This document shows, piece after piece, positions 35,545-45,154 of a stretch of DNA of 64,000 nt. This DNA comes from Scybalousia_A sp052170555 (GTDB lineage: Bacteria; Bacteroidota; Bacteroidia; Bacteroidales; P3). The notes beneath the pieces were generated by a model, which did not search any database, was not told the DNA's origin, and saw nothing but the letters and a program-made list of their open reading frames with translations. The stretch lies in NCBI GenBank assembly GCA_052170555.1, contig JBQNAI010000008.1:25718-89717 (forward strand), given 5' to 3'. Position 1 is the first letter of the stretch. Each line of letters opens with the position of its first letter. Made by a program: the position numbers and the translations under genes.

Positions 35545-35983
35545 CTAAAAACATCTATCAACTTCTTCATGTGTCAGAGTTGTAAGTATATTACCTATTT
35601 CATAAGTAAATATAAAAAGATGTGGAATAGGAGCATCCCTATCGCCATCAGTATAGACATAGAGAGCAACATTTTCACCATCTTTATTCGTAGCAAAAAT
35701 TATTTACGGATCAGAATCCCAAAAGTTTGTATTGAGCTAAAATCAAATGTCCCTGAATGATCGCATAAGCCTATTTATAGCATCCAAAAGATGTATCCCA
35801 ATATACCCATACGAATAATAAAGATTGTAGTTTGGGTTGCCTTTATTGATACTTATATAATAGAGATAAATTTTGCAGAGTTCTTCCATTAGTTTCCTCT
35901 TTATAGTTGAAGGAAAGTATTACGTTAGCTACTAATCCGAAGACAATTACGACGACAACCATCCTACTTTTACTCTTTTTCAT
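35545..35983 (-). pseudogene. Remnant of a second small gene
   Basis: A minus-strand ATG at 35981-35983 starts a short membrane-like leader (MVVVVIVFGLVANVILSFN). The frame stops after about 45 codons. Other frames carry plausible continuations (NYNLYYSYGYIGIHLLDA; FATNKDGENVALYVYTDG and FIFTYEIGNILTTLTHEEVDRCF, ending at 35545). At least one frameshift and a stop separate them. It lies 90 bases from the decayed T9SS gene on the same strand and was probably its partner. The family is not recognised. Confidence 0.5.
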
Positions 35984-36120
35984 AGGATTTTAATTTTTAG
36001 AGGACCGTAATTATTTTATTGTTATGCAGACTCTCAATAATAAATCTATAAAATCAATGACTGTCTATTTATTATGAAACATTAATAGCTCCTTGTTTGT
36101 TTTATGAAACAAGCTTTTTT

Positions 36121-36187
36121 AGAGTCCCACTTCAGTGAATTAAAGTGAGACCTTAATTCACTGAAGTGGGACTCTAATCTGTTAGCT
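36121..36187 (+). repeat. Intergenic element C: three 21-nt-period units with a 23-bp perfect inverted repeat
   Basis: Units at 36125-36145 (starts TCCCACTTCAG, ends TTAAAG), 36146-36166 (starts TGAGACC, ends CTGAAG) and 36167-36187 (starts TGGGACTCTAAT). Arms 36121-36143 and 36153-36175 are perfectly complementary over 23 bp with a 9-base loop. On the minus strand this lies about 40 bases past the stop of the OmpA-family gene and can terminate it. Confidence 0.78.
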
Positions 36188-36222
36188 TCGCATTCCCTCC
36201 CCTCACGATTACTTTCTATGAT

Positions 36223-38847
36223 TTAGTTATCAAAGATTATTTCACCTGTTTGTTGGCTAAATCTGAAAGGACCGAAATCTTTTAAACCGTTTTTGTTTAA
36301 TATCATAGTGTATTTCATCCCCCTTTTGACTATAACCTCAAATTTTTCGGCAGTATATTGTCCTATTGCGGCATTCTTAAATATCAATACGGCGTTCTCC
36401 AAAATTTCTCCTTTTGTATTGAAAGCCTTCTCCCTATCTCTGAAATCATCTTTGGTAATCCTGCCAGAGGTCAAAAATTTCATCGCTTGATCCCAGTCCA
36501 GAACAGCAGCATCTTTGTACTTTTCGTCATATATTGTAGGAACTGCCACACCATTCAAAATAATGTGTATTTGAGCTTTGTCACCATCAATCATAGTAAT
36601 AGGAATATGGTTGGTTGTGTAAACAATAGGCACTTCTACTGTTGGCAATGGCTTGTTTCCACTAACGATATCTACAACTGTGGAGTTTAGGGCAACATCT
36701 GTTAAAGAATCTTTAATATGTTGCGGTATATAATCTGTCCTCAATATTCTAAATTCAGTCCTCCTATTTAATTGATGAGCAGCTTCTTTCTCTTCTTTTG
36801 TTTTCAACGAATTGATATATTCGTCTGTTAAAGTTATCCCCTTCGGGAACTGATACGTTTTGTTATGTATAGTTACGAAAGATTCTCTTTTTAGGGTTCT
36901 TGGGACCCTATCTCCATAGCCTTTGGCAACTAGCCTATCTAATTCTATTCCTCTTGCAACTAGAAATTCCACAACACTTTCTGCTCTTCGTTGGCTAAGT
37001 GTATCATTTGTTAAGGTAGGAAAAGGACGAGAATCTGTATGTGATCCCAACTCTACAACATATGTTGGATTATTAACTAAGATAACCAGTAAATCGGATA
37101 AAGAATCTTGATACTGATCTAACAATTCCCAACGAGAGAGATCATAACGTATTTCCGGCAACACGATCGGTTCTTTGGGGATAGGAGTTAAACGAAAATT
37201 GTGGACGAAATCCTTAGAAGTTGTAAGACCTACAGTAGATTCTTTCCCTTCAGAATTCATATAGTCTATTTGAGAAACTTTTAACGTGTAGTTTACGTTA
37301 TATTTGACTTGACTATTGGAAAAAGAATATTTACCTTCATAATCGGAGCGTGCCTCTATTTGAGTATTGTCATCACCAAGTAGTTTTATCTTTGCACCAG
37401 CTATCGTCTGCATGCTTTTATCGTCTCTTACCTCTCCGCTTATGGTGTATGATAAAGGTGCTCTGTAAAAAGAATAAATATCATAGCCTCCAAGACCTCC
37501 TTCTCTATTAGACGAAAAATAACCACTTTCTTCGCTAGCAAGATTTTCTCCACTATTGCAATTGAAAATAATACCTACCTCATCAGATGGAGTGTTGATG
37601 GGATAACCTAAATTGATGGGTTCGCTCCAGCCTTCTTCTTGTAATTCAGTCATAAATATATCGTAACCTCCCATACCTTTCAATCCATCAGAAGAATAGT
37701 ATAGCTTATTACCCCTCAAAGAAGGAAATTCTTCCTTACCTTCAGTATTGATTTTGTCCCCCAAATTAGTTATATTACCAAAAGGTTCGTTGATATTATT
37801 ACGCGTAGCCTTCCATATATCATAATCTCCCTGTCCTCCGGGACGATTGGAAGAAAAATATATCGTCAGTTCATCATCACTTACGGCAGGATGAAAATAA
37901 TTGTAAGAAGTGTCGCCTAAATCCAGCATAATCCAATTTTCAGTACTTTTTTCAGTATTTTTATTTCCACTTTTATCATTTTTGGCTGTATTACTAATTC
38001 TTTTATTTGTGCCTTTATTGTTTTTCTTTGTATCCATGGGCTCCATGGGAGAGGAATATATAGCACAATTCAATGTTAAGTTCTTTTTTACGTTACAACG
38101 AGAGAAATAATAATGAGTATTTTTATTGTTTGTTATTTTGATTAACTCTCCTTCATTTGCATTAGTATTGATACCGGGGATATTCATAAGACTAACCTCT
38201 CCAAGCAAACCGTTTTTAAGCTTACTTGCTGTATATATGTCCGAGAAATACTCTCCTGTCCAAGCATCTTTATCCCTACTCTGCTCGTTGTTGCGAGAGG
38301 AAGAAAATGTGATGGAAGAACATCCATTTTCATCCCAAGTAGGCTTCCAATCATTCCACTCAGTGTTAATATCTTTCTGATTAATAATCTCATACTTACC
38401 AGGGTTGAGCATAGATTTCTTTGCAAAATCGATACTTCCCAATCTACGCCTTGCAAGTAAATCTTCAGGGACCAATTTTAAGTATTCTTTGTAGTTATAT
38501 TCTGCATTATCCCAATCTGTCAAGTATCGCTGGCAGTCCGCCATATAAAGGTAAATTTTAGGTTGAACTTGATAGTATTTTGCTTTTACTAAGCGTTGAT
38601 AAGTTTTGATTGCTCGTTCTTTATCGTCTAAAAATCTGTAACATTCACTTTTTTGCCACAGTATACGATTCTTTTCTTGACGATTGTTTTTAATCTTAGA
38701 ATATGCTTTGTCATACAATTCAGCAGCTGTTATGTATTGTTGAGAATTAAAAGCCTCGTCTGCTTTCTTAGTTAAAGAATTTGTTTGTGCGATAGAACTA
38801 AAACTCATTGTGATAAGCATGACAAGGATAACTTTTTTGGTACTCAT
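36223..38847 (-). CDS. PorE-like TPR / PD40 / CarboxypepD-reg / OmpA protein
   Basis: 874 residues. Signal peptide 1-20, TPR repeats (about 25-140), then PD40/WD40-like repeats (about 155-460) with repeated FSSNRPGGQGDYDIW / YFSSNREGGLGGYDIY motifs. A carboxypeptidase-regulatory beta domain (about 465-555, GEVRDDKSMQTIAGAKIKL) and an OmpA peptidoglycan-binding domain (about 570-705, GSHTDSRPFP and LNRRTEF) follow. This order is that of PorE, a T9SS component anchored to peptidoglycan. Here a further ~170 residues follow OmpA, and a Lys/Asn/Thr-rich insert (272-303) interrupts the propeller. Assignment to PorE rather than another family member is an inference from architecture. Confidence 0.8.
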   Translation of the reverse strand: MSTKKVILVMLITMSFSSIAQTNSLTKKADEAFNSQQYITAAELYDKAYSKIKNNRQEKNRILWQKSECYRFLDDKERAIKTYQRLVKAKYYQVQPKIYLYMADCQRYLTDWDNAEYNYKEYLKLVPEDLLARRRLGSIDFAKKSMLNPGKYEIINQKDINTEWNDWKPTWDENGCSSITFSSSRNNEQSRDKDAWTGEYFSDIYTASKLKNGLLGEVSLMNIPGINTNANEGELIKITNNKNTHYYFSRCNVKKNLTLNCAIYSSPMEPMDTKKNNKGTNKRISNTAKNDKSGNKNTEKSTENWIMLDLGDTSYNYFHPAVSDDELTIYFSSNRPGGQGDYDIWKATRNNINEPFGNITNLGDKINTEGKEEFPSLRGNKLYYSSDGLKGMGGYDIFMTELQEEGWSEPINLGYPINTPSDEVGIIFNCNSGENLASEESGYFSSNREGGLGGYDIYSFYRAPLSYTISGEVRDDKSMQTIAGAKIKLLGDDNTQIEARSDYEGKYSFSNSQVKYNVNYTLKVSQIDYMNSEGKESTVGLTTSKDFVHNFRLTPIPKEPIVLPEIRYDLSRWELLDQYQDSLSDLLVILVNNPTYVVELGSHTDSRPFPTLTNDTLSQRRAESVVEFLVARGIELDRLVAKGYGDRVPRTLKRESFVTIHNKTYQFPKGITLTDEYINSLKTKEEKEAAHQLNRRTEFRILRTDYIPQHIKDSLTDVALNSTVVDIVSGNKPLPTVEVPIVYTTNHIPITMIDGDKAQIHIILNGVAVPTIYDEKYKDAAVLDWDQAMKFLTSGRITKDDFRDREKAFNTKGEILENAVLIFKNAAIGQYTAEKFEVIVKRGMKYTMILNKNGLKDFGPFRFSQQTGEIIFDN

Positions 38848-39348
38848 GATATTTATAATATTTACGTATGAATCTTTGTAATAAAGTGTTAAACTTGGTC
38901 ACAAAATTACAAATATTTTCTTTAATATTAGTTATTTTTTTATAATTTTATTGTTATTCATTTTTTTTTGCTTAAATTTTTGAATATTTATTTTTGAGTA
39001 CTTAATACTTATTTTTAGAAATTTTGCAGAACAAACAGAGAATAAATGTATTATCCTTGAATTGTGATTTATAGTTTTTATTACTAATACAAATAACAAA
39101 AAAAATATAAATATGAAAAGATTTATTAAAATAACTAAGAATAAATAGAAGATAATAGATACAAGGATTAGATGAATAAAGATAAGGTGGGAAATTAAGG
39201 AATGAATTAATAATTGAAAGATTAAGTGGGTTCTAATTATGGAAATGTTATAAGTTTTTATTCGTTTTATTTATATTACAATTAGATTTTTATGTAAAAG
39301 AAATGTGTACGAGAATATTACGTGTAAAATACATGTACACAAAAAAAT
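38848..39348. other. AT-rich intergenic region
   Basis: About 500 bases upstream of the PorE-like gene with very low GC and no coding frame. A minus-strand TAATTTTG at 38902-38909 lacks a -33 partner. I see no repeat element or RNA. Confidence 0.55.
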
Positions 39349-39376
39349 AAAGACTTTATTTACAAATAAAGTCTTT
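39349..39376 (-). terminator. Terminator of the tRNA-Asp gene
   Basis: A perfect 13-bp inverted repeat with a two-base centre (39349-39361 and 39364-39376). On the minus strand it is followed by a T-run and lies 24 bases past the tRNA. Confidence 0.8.
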
Positions 39377-39399
39377 ATACATAACGTCTCAATAAAGTG

Positions 39400-39474
39400 C
39401 GGTCTGGACGAGACTCGAACTCGCGACCCCATGCGTGACAGGCATGTATTCTAACCAAGCTGAACTACCAGACC
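39400..39474 (-). tRNA. tRNA-Asp (GTC)
   Basis: A cloverleaf of 75 nt. The acceptor arms GGTCTGG and CCAGACC pair fully, the anticodon loop CTGTCAC gives GTC, the T-loop is TTCGAGT and the discriminator is G. CCA is not encoded. Confidence 0.95.
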
Positions 39475-39517
39475 TATTTTTTATAGAACTCATCGCCACT
39501 CTTCCGAATTGCAGGTG

Positions 39518-39547
39518 CAAAATTACTACCATTTTTTTTATTGGCAA
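39518..39547 (-). promoter_or_regulatory. Bacteroidetes-type promoter of tRNA-Asp
   Basis: Minus strand: TTG (39545-39547), 19 bp, TAATTTTG (39518-39525), 43 bases before the tRNA. The remaining bases to the tmRNA promoter are AT-rich with no other features. Confidence 0.75.
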
Positions 39548-39786
39548 AATATTTTTATAAAAAATTGATAAGAAAATCCTATTTTATGTTATAATGTATT
39601 GATTTATTAGGATTAATAAAAAGAAAAAATATTTTTCACGTAAAATATTTGTTTTATGATATTACACAAATGAAAAATATGGAAACAAACTTAAACACGA
39701 TGAAAAATATCTCATTGTTACCTTACTTATTAATGCTGCAAAGAGTGAATAAAATTTTATCTTTATCAATTTTGTAGGGAATAATT

Positions 39787-39816
39787 TTGCAGGTATAAGA
39801 AAATGTACTAACTTTG
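39787..39816 (+). promoter_or_regulatory. Bacteroidetes-type promoter of tmRNA
   Basis: TTG (39787-39789), 19 bp, TAACTTTG (39809-39816), 34 bases before the RNA. Confidence 0.82.
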
Positions 39817-39850
39817 CACACACTAGAGATTAGTGTTGTAGAATTAATTT

Positions 39851-40247
39851 GGGGTTGGGTTGGATTTGACAGCAAGGTAGAGGCTTTGGTAAGCACGCAG
39901 TTATAGGTAGCAGATAACTTAAAATCCGGCTACAAAAAAGTTAATTGGCGAAAATAATTACGCTCTTGCTGCGTAGTCGAAGTACAGTAGACTACTCTTT
40001 ATCAGTACAAGGTACTGAGCAAGACGCTCCTCTGATGATTTATAACTTTCGATCAAGGATTTAAGGAGTGCATCATTAAGAAAGTTTAGTCAGTGATTTG
40101 CTTCGCATTACTGATGAACTTAGAGAAGATAAGTTAAAGGAAAGTGTGTCTATTCACTGCCTTTTACCGAAAATGAAAGATAGAATAAGCGTGTAGAAAA
40201 CTTCGGTTTCTCTTGTTTGGACCAGGGTTCGAATCCCTGCAGCTCCA
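39851..40247 (+). ncRNA. ssrA: Transfer-messenger RNA
   Basis: One-piece tmRNA of about 397 nt. The 5' end GGGGTTG pairs with CAGCTCC at the 3' end (G-U and G-C pairs), next to a T-arm with GGTTCGAATCC. A reading frame at 39947-39976 encodes the tag GENNYALAA followed by TAG. The C-terminal ALAA is the protease-recognition signal. The pseudoknot-rich middle is present in length. It rescues stalled ribosomes together with SmpB, which is not in this window. CCA is not encoded (CCG follows). Confidence 0.95.
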
Positions 40248-40444
40248 CCGAGGTAGCGGTGATGTAGTAGATGTGCATGCATCTACTACATTTTTATTGT
40301 GCATAATGGAGAATAGAACATGGAACATAATAGCTATATGTTTATATGGTTAGAAAAAATTAAAAAAGTTGTAAATGTGGACGTTTATAATTGCAAAATT
40401 ATACTACTTTCGCAAAAACAATATATGGAGAATAATATCTGATA

Positions 40445-42451
40445 ATGAGAAAGGTTTTAGGAATTTTGTTTGTTGTTGTGTTGTTGTGTGAAAGTTACTC
40501 TTCAAACGCTCAATCAGAGGACGAGATATTACAAAATTTAGAGGAAGTTCAACCCAAAGACCAAGACGTAGAAATATTGTTGCAAGTTGTTGAAAAAAGA
40601 AAAAATAATAGAATAAATAGATATAATATTAATGACATAGGTAGAGAGGAAATGTTGCTTCTTGGCTTAAATAATTTTCAAATATTTTGTTTAGAAAATT
40701 ACATATTGAGAACTGGAAATTTATTGTCCATTAATGAATTGCGTTTTATCAATGGTTTTGATTCATTGATGGTAGATAGGATATCTCCTTATTTATATAC
40801 AGCACCTAAGAATGGGAAATTATCATTCAGGTTAGATAGCGTATTTAAATATTCTCACCAAAATTTTAGAGTACAGTATGTTCAAAATCTTAAAAATACC
40901 TATGGGATGTTACGTACTGACGGAAAAGGATATTTAGGAGGTAATTTTGCTTCATCTTTTCGTTATAGTTTGAAATATTACAATAAGTTAGAGTTTTCTA
41001 TTGTCGCAGAAAAAGATTACGGGGAGCCATTGTACTACAGAAATAAAATTTACGGTTATGATCATTATGCGATAGTATTGACAATTAAAGATTTAAGTAA
41101 ACATTTGAAACAATTAACTATTGGAGATTTTCGTTTGAATATTGGAGAGGGGCTTGCAATGAAGCAAAGTTTTGCTTTTAATTATTTTACTAATGGCTTT
41201 GGAGGAAAACATTCTAATAACACTATCACACCTTTTCGTTCAGTATCAGAATATGACTATAACAGAGGAATAGCCCTAAAAATGCAGTGGTGTAATGTGG
41301 AGATGATAATATTTGGATCGTATGATGGACTTGATTTTAATGGGAAAAGTATTCAGAAAACCGGTTATCATAGAACCAAGGACGAGATAGAGAAAAAAGA
41401 TTCTAATACCCTTGCTCTTATGGGGACAAGTGTACAATATTATAATAAAGGAATAAATATAGGTATGACTACTTTTGCTTATTATTACAAGTATGATATT
41501 CTTAAAGGGACACAAGCATATCAGCAATACAACTTTGAGGGTAGAGATAATAATATTCTTTCTTTTAATTCTTCTTATATTTACAAAAATATTATATTTT
41601 TTACAGAGATAGTTAGGAGTAGAAACAATGCCTTTGCAGAATTATTGGGAATGCAGGTGGATTTTTCGTACAAACACAATCTTTCATTTATTTTTCGTAA
41701 TTATGATAAAAGGTATCACAATCATTATGCTAATGCTATCGGATACCATACTAATAACAATAATGAAAGGGGGATTTATGTGGATTATAATTGCTACGTT
41801 AATGAATATTCTTCTTATTTTGTTGGGATAGATTTCTATTATTTCCCATTTATGTCCTATCGTGCAGACAAATCTTCTTATGGATGGAAAATGAAAACAC
41901 AGGCATGCTATAAACCAGGGGATAATCACATAATTGATATATATTTTCGGATGAATAACCATCAGTACAATACGATTATTCAGAATACTAAACAATTAAA
42001 AAATAACATAGTATCACAATGGCAAATAAAATATTTATATAAATTCTCTGGATATTTAACATTTTCAACGCGAATAGGATATTCACACTCATTTACATAT
42101 AAAAATAGGGCTAATTACGGATATTTTGCCTGTTTTGAGACGAAATTGCAAACTTTATCGCAAAGAATTTCTACAAATATGCGTTACACTTATTTCCATA
42201 CTTCCGACTATAATAATCGTTTTTATGTTTATGAATATTCATTACCGTTGTCTTTTTCTTCATCCATGCTCTATAAAACTGGACATAAATTTTATGTTGT
42301 TGCTTCTTGCAAGATATCCAAATCGTTAAAGGCGTATTTGCGTTATACTTTAACTTGTTATAATAATGCCGAAGAAATATCTTTAGGTAATGCCCTTGTT
42401 GATGGTAATTTACAACATTATTTGGGTGGACAATTATGTTATGAATTCTAA
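40445..42451 (+). CDS. Helix-hairpin-helix protein with predicted outer-membrane beta barrel
   Basis: 668 residues. Signal peptide 1-23 (...SSNAQ). A helix-hairpin-helix-like segment (about 55-120: RYNINDIGREEMLLLGLNNFQIFCLENYILRTGNLLSINELRFINGF, given here in outline) follows. The remaining ~540 residues have alternating, aromatic-rich strands that look like an outer-membrane barrel, ending in a terminal strand (LQHYLGGQLCYEF). Proteins with this layout are widespread in Bacteroidetes and uncharacterised. A DNA-uptake role, as for ComEA, should not be assumed from the HHH part. A promoter-like TACTTTCG (40405-40412) has no good -33. Confidence 0.7.
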   Translation: MRKVLGILFVVVLLCESYSSNAQSEDEILQNLEEVQPKDQDVEILLQVVEKRKNNRINRYNINDIGREEMLLLGLNNFQIFCLENYILRTGNLLSINELRFINGFDSLMVDRISPYLYTAPKNGKLSFRLDSVFKYSHQNFRVQYVQNLKNTYGMLRTDGKGYLGGNFASSFRYSLKYYNKLEFSIVAEKDYGEPLYYRNKIYGYDHYAIVLTIKDLSKHLKQLTIGDFRLNIGEGLAMKQSFAFNYFTNGFGGKHSNNTITPFRSVSEYDYNRGIALKMQWCNVEMIIFGSYDGLDFNGKSIQKTGYHRTKDEIEKKDSNTLALMGTSVQYYNKGINIGMTTFAYYYKYDILKGTQAYQQYNFEGRDNNILSFNSSYIYKNIIFFTEIVRSRNNAFAELLGMQVDFSYKHNLSFIFRNYDKRYHNHYANAIGYHTNNNNERGIYVDYNCYVNEYSSYFVGIDFYYFPFMSYRADKSSYGWKMKTQACYKPGDNHIIDIYFRMNNHQYNTIIQNTKQLKNNIVSQWQIKYLYKFSGYLTFSTRIGYSHSFTYKNRANYGYFACFETKLQTLSQRISTNMRYTYFHTSDYNNRFYVYEYSLPLSFSSSMLYKTGHKFYVVASCKISKSLKAYLRYTLTCYNNAEEISLGNALVDGNLQHYLGGQLCYEF

Positions 42452-42478
42452 TAATAGAAGTACTATTTTTTATAGACG

Positions 42479-42562
42479 AAAGGATTTATCAATATCAAGA
42501 ATCAATAAATTCTTTCTTGACACTAATTCCTTAATGTCGCACTTTAATTTCAGATAATTACA
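42479..42562 (-). repeat. Intergenic element D: 21-nt-period units
   Basis: Read on the minus strand: a unit ending in TTAAAG (42542-42562), one starting TGCGACATTAAGG (42521-42541), one with core AAGAATTTATTGATT (42500-42520), then a weaker one (42479-42499). The lead-in and order match elements A and F. It lies between the HHH protein gene and glyA. Confidence 0.7.
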
Positions 42563-42684
42563 CGATAGAGAAGATATTAATTGTTTTTCTTTCCTATTGT
42601 GTTTTATTTAAATAAAAATTATTAATTTTGCAAACCTAATTAGTATGAATGTTGTACACAAATCACAAAAAAAATTAAAATAAA

Positions 42685-43965
42685 ATGACAAGAGACACAC
42701 AAATATTTGATTTGGTCGCTCAGGAAAGAGCAAGACAGACAAAAGGTATAGAATTGATTGCCTCGGAGAACTTTGTATCCGACCAAGTTATGGAGGCGAT
42801 GGGTTCGGTGATGACAAATAAGTATGCAGAGGGTTATCCCGGTAAGCGTTACTACGGAGGGTGTCAGATAGTTGACCAATCAGAAACTATAGCGATAGAA
42901 AGGGCAAAGCAATTATTTGGTGCTTGTTGGGCGAACGTTCAACCACATTCGGGAGCACAAGCTAATTTGGCTGTTTTCTTCGCTTGTTTACAACCGGGTG
43001 AAACTTTCATGGGATTAGACCTTAATCATGGAGGACATCTTTCACATGGTTCTCCTGTAAATATTTCGGGGACATATTATCGTCAGGTGGCATACGGAGT
43101 TAAGGAAGAAACCGGTATGGTTGATTATGATATGATGGAAGAGGTTGCTAAAAGAGAGAAGCCGAGATTGATAATAGGGGGAGCTTCTGCATATTCCCGT
43201 GAATGGGATTGGGCAAGAATGCGAAAAATTGCAGATGCAATAGGAGCAATTTTATTAGCAGATATTTCTCATCCTGCGGGATTGATAGCAACTGGAGAAT
43301 TGAGCAATGCTGTTAAATTCTGCCATATTGTAACGACAACTACGCACAAGACCTTGCGTGGTCCTCGTGGTGGTATGATACTAATGGGGGAAGATTTTGA
43401 AAATCCATGGGGTAAAAAGACCCCTAAGGGGGCTGTTAAGATGATGTCTGCATTGTTAGACTCTGCTGTTTTCCCTGGAATTCAAGGTGGTCCGTTGGAA
43501 CACGTGATTGCAGCTAAGGCGGTGGCTTTTGGTGAGGCTTTATCTCCTGCTTATCACGAATACATCAAGCAAGTACGTAAGAATGCTTCTGTTATGGCTG
43601 ACGAGTTTATTAAACATGGCTACAAGGTTATATCTAACGGTACAGATAATCATTTGATGTTAATTGATCTTAGACCTAAATTCCCTGAATTGACTGGTAA
43701 GGTTGCAGAGAATACATTGGTTCGTGCTGATATTACTATTAATAAAAATATGGTACCGTTTGATTCTCGTAGTCCGTTCCAAACATCTGGTATTCGTGTA
43801 GGTACTCCAGCTATTACTACTCGTGGATTGAAAGAAGATAGTATGCCCGAGATTGTATCTATGATAGATGCTATTCTTTCCGATGTTGAGAATGAAACAT
43901 TGATAACAAATACATGTAAAAAAGTAAATGATATGATGTCTTCTCGTCCTCTGTTCGCTTGGTAG
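42685..43965 (+). CDS. glyA: Serine hydroxymethyltransferase
   Basis: 426 residues, full length. The pyridoxal-phosphate lysine is K222 in TTTTHKTLRGPRGG. ASENF, GYPGKRYYGG, and HLSHGSPVNISG are conserved. It converts serine and tetrahydrofolate to glycine and methylene-tetrahydrofolate. A TAATTTTG box (42623-42630) is upstream, but the nearest TTG gives a 23-bp spacing, longer than at other promoters here. A strong terminator follows. Confidence 0.97.
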   Translation: MTRDTQIFDLVAQERARQTKGIELIASENFVSDQVMEAMGSVMTNKYAEGYPGKRYYGGCQIVDQSETIAIERAKQLFGACWANVQPHSGAQANLAVFFACLQPGETFMGLDLNHGGHLSHGSPVNISGTYYRQVAYGVKEETGMVDYDMMEEVAKREKPRLIIGGASAYSREWDWARMRKIADAIGAILLADISHPAGLIATGELSNAVKFCHIVTTTTHKTLRGPRGGMILMGEDFENPWGKKTPKGAVKMMSALLDSAVFPGIQGGPLEHVIAAKAVAFGEALSPAYHEYIKQVRKNASVMADEFIKHGYKVISNGTDNHLMLIDLRPKFPELTGKVAENTLVRADITINKNMVPFDSRSPFQTSGIRVGTPAITTRGLKEDSMPEIVSMIDAILSDVENETLITNTCKKVNDMMSSRPLFAW

Positions 43966-43986
43966 AAAAGAGATTCTTATTTTTAT

Positions 43987-44029
43987 ACTCCATGTGATAG
44001 TAAAAAAAACTATTACATGGAGTTTTTTT
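43987..44029 (+). terminator. Rho-independent terminator of glyA
   Basis: A 15-bp stem (43987-44001 with 44009-44023, one G-T pair) followed by seven T. Confidence 0.88.
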
Positions 44030-44307
44030 AGATATAAAGTTAAACAAATGAAGAAATAAAAGGTAAAGTACTATTGAAAACAAGGACTTATGGGATAGAT
44101 TTTTGTAAGTCTCTGTTTTTTATTAGAAAATCGTTATTTTGTTAAATTGTTTTTTGAGACTAATTAATTGTTTTTTTACATGAAGGAATTAGAACTCAAG
44201 ATTAGGAAAGCACTACGGTGTTGCAACCAAATAATCCGTAATAAGAGGATAAATTAAGGGTAAATTATATATCAAAATACTATATTGGTTAATTTTTTAA
44301 TAAATTT
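44030..44307. other. Intergenic region between glyA and a convergent gene
   Basis: About 280 bases of AT-rich sequence. No gene, repeat unit or RNA recognised. Confidence 0.5.
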
Positions 44308-45033
44308 CTATTCTCTGATAAAAATTAACCAATTCGTTTGATAACGAGTATTTTGTTTCAGTCTACCAATACTAATTTTTTCATTATTTTGTGAAGTATA
44401 AAATCCCTCACTCCATGTCCCCATATCCATATAAATGGCATCGGAATACCCTTGTTCTACCATGGTATCAATAAAATCGTTGATATTCATACGATTTAAT
44501 GATTCTACAACATAGGCATTCCCATTTTTTAAGGCTAAAGCTCTTCTGAATGTTGGTTTTTGATTACCAAATATTGTACATTCAACCTTCTTATAATTAT
44601 TTATGAGGAGCATTTGCTGAAAATAAAAAGTGTTTGTGTCTAGTATAGCATTATAATAATATGTAGATGAATCAGATATAGGACCTATATATACATCTTT
44701 ATTATTTATACTACATAATCCTGTCTCGTTTTCGGTAGGATTTTCAATTATTGTATCAATACCTACAAATCTACCCACGACTTCTTTATAGTTTTTGGTA
44801 GTGAAAGCTGCGGGTGCGGTGAATAGGATATTTGTTTGATTACTATCAGGACGAAGTGCAGTTAAACCAAGTTTACAATGAACCGGTGTATAAATGATTA
44901 AGGATAGATTTGACGTATCTTTAATCAGATGTATAGTATCACATTTGCAATAAGATATTGATGTAAATTTTTGTGAATAAAGATTTATAGTTATTGTAAA
45001 TATAGATATTAAAATAATAATCAATTTTTTCAT
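44308..45033 (-). CDS. Exported protein, possibly phosphodiester glycosidase (NAGPA)-like
   Basis: 241 residues from the ATG at 45033; an upstream TTG at 45063 lies in the neighbouring terminator and is unlikely. Signal peptide about 1-20. The end of the protein, RRALALKNGNAYVV followed by DFIDTMVEQGYSDAIYMDMGTWSEG, resembles the NAGPA-type domain, where a similar block (RTAIG... and ...LDGGGS) forms the active site. The exact catalytic motif is not reproduced, so this is a tentative link. No sorting domain. It shares strand and direction with the large sorting-domain gene upstream but is separated by a terminator. Confidence 0.5.
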   Translation of the reverse strand: MKKLIIILISIFTITINLYSQKFTSISYCKCDTIHLIKDTSNLSLIIYTPVHCKLGLTALRPDSNQTNILFTAPAAFTTKNYKEVVGRFVGIDTIIENPTENETGLCSINNKDVYIGPISDSSTYYYNAILDTNTFYFQQMLLINNYKKVECTIFGNQKPTFRRALALKNGNAYVVESLNRMNINDFIDTMVEQGYSDAIYMDMGTWSEGFYTSQNNEKISIGRLKQNTRYQTNWLIFIRE

Positions 45034-45068
45034 ATCAAAAATGTCATTTTTTTTAAGCAACAAAAACG

Positions 45069-45125
45069 ATCAGAATTGATACGACATCATAAAAAGATCT
45101 TATACATTGTCGTATCAATTCTGAT
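45069..45125 (-). terminator. Terminator of the type B sorting-domain gene
   Basis: Arms 45069-45086 and 45108-45125 form a perfect 18-bp stem. On the minus strand GTTTTTG follows. It lies 30 bases past the stop at 45155. Confidence 0.82.
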
Positions 45126-45154
45126 TAGAATATTTTATAGATAAGTTTCAATAG

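Noticed and set aside
40445..42451. ComEA-type DNA uptake protein
   Set aside because: Only the helix-hairpin-helix part is similar; most of the protein looks like a membrane barrel and no competence genes are nearby.
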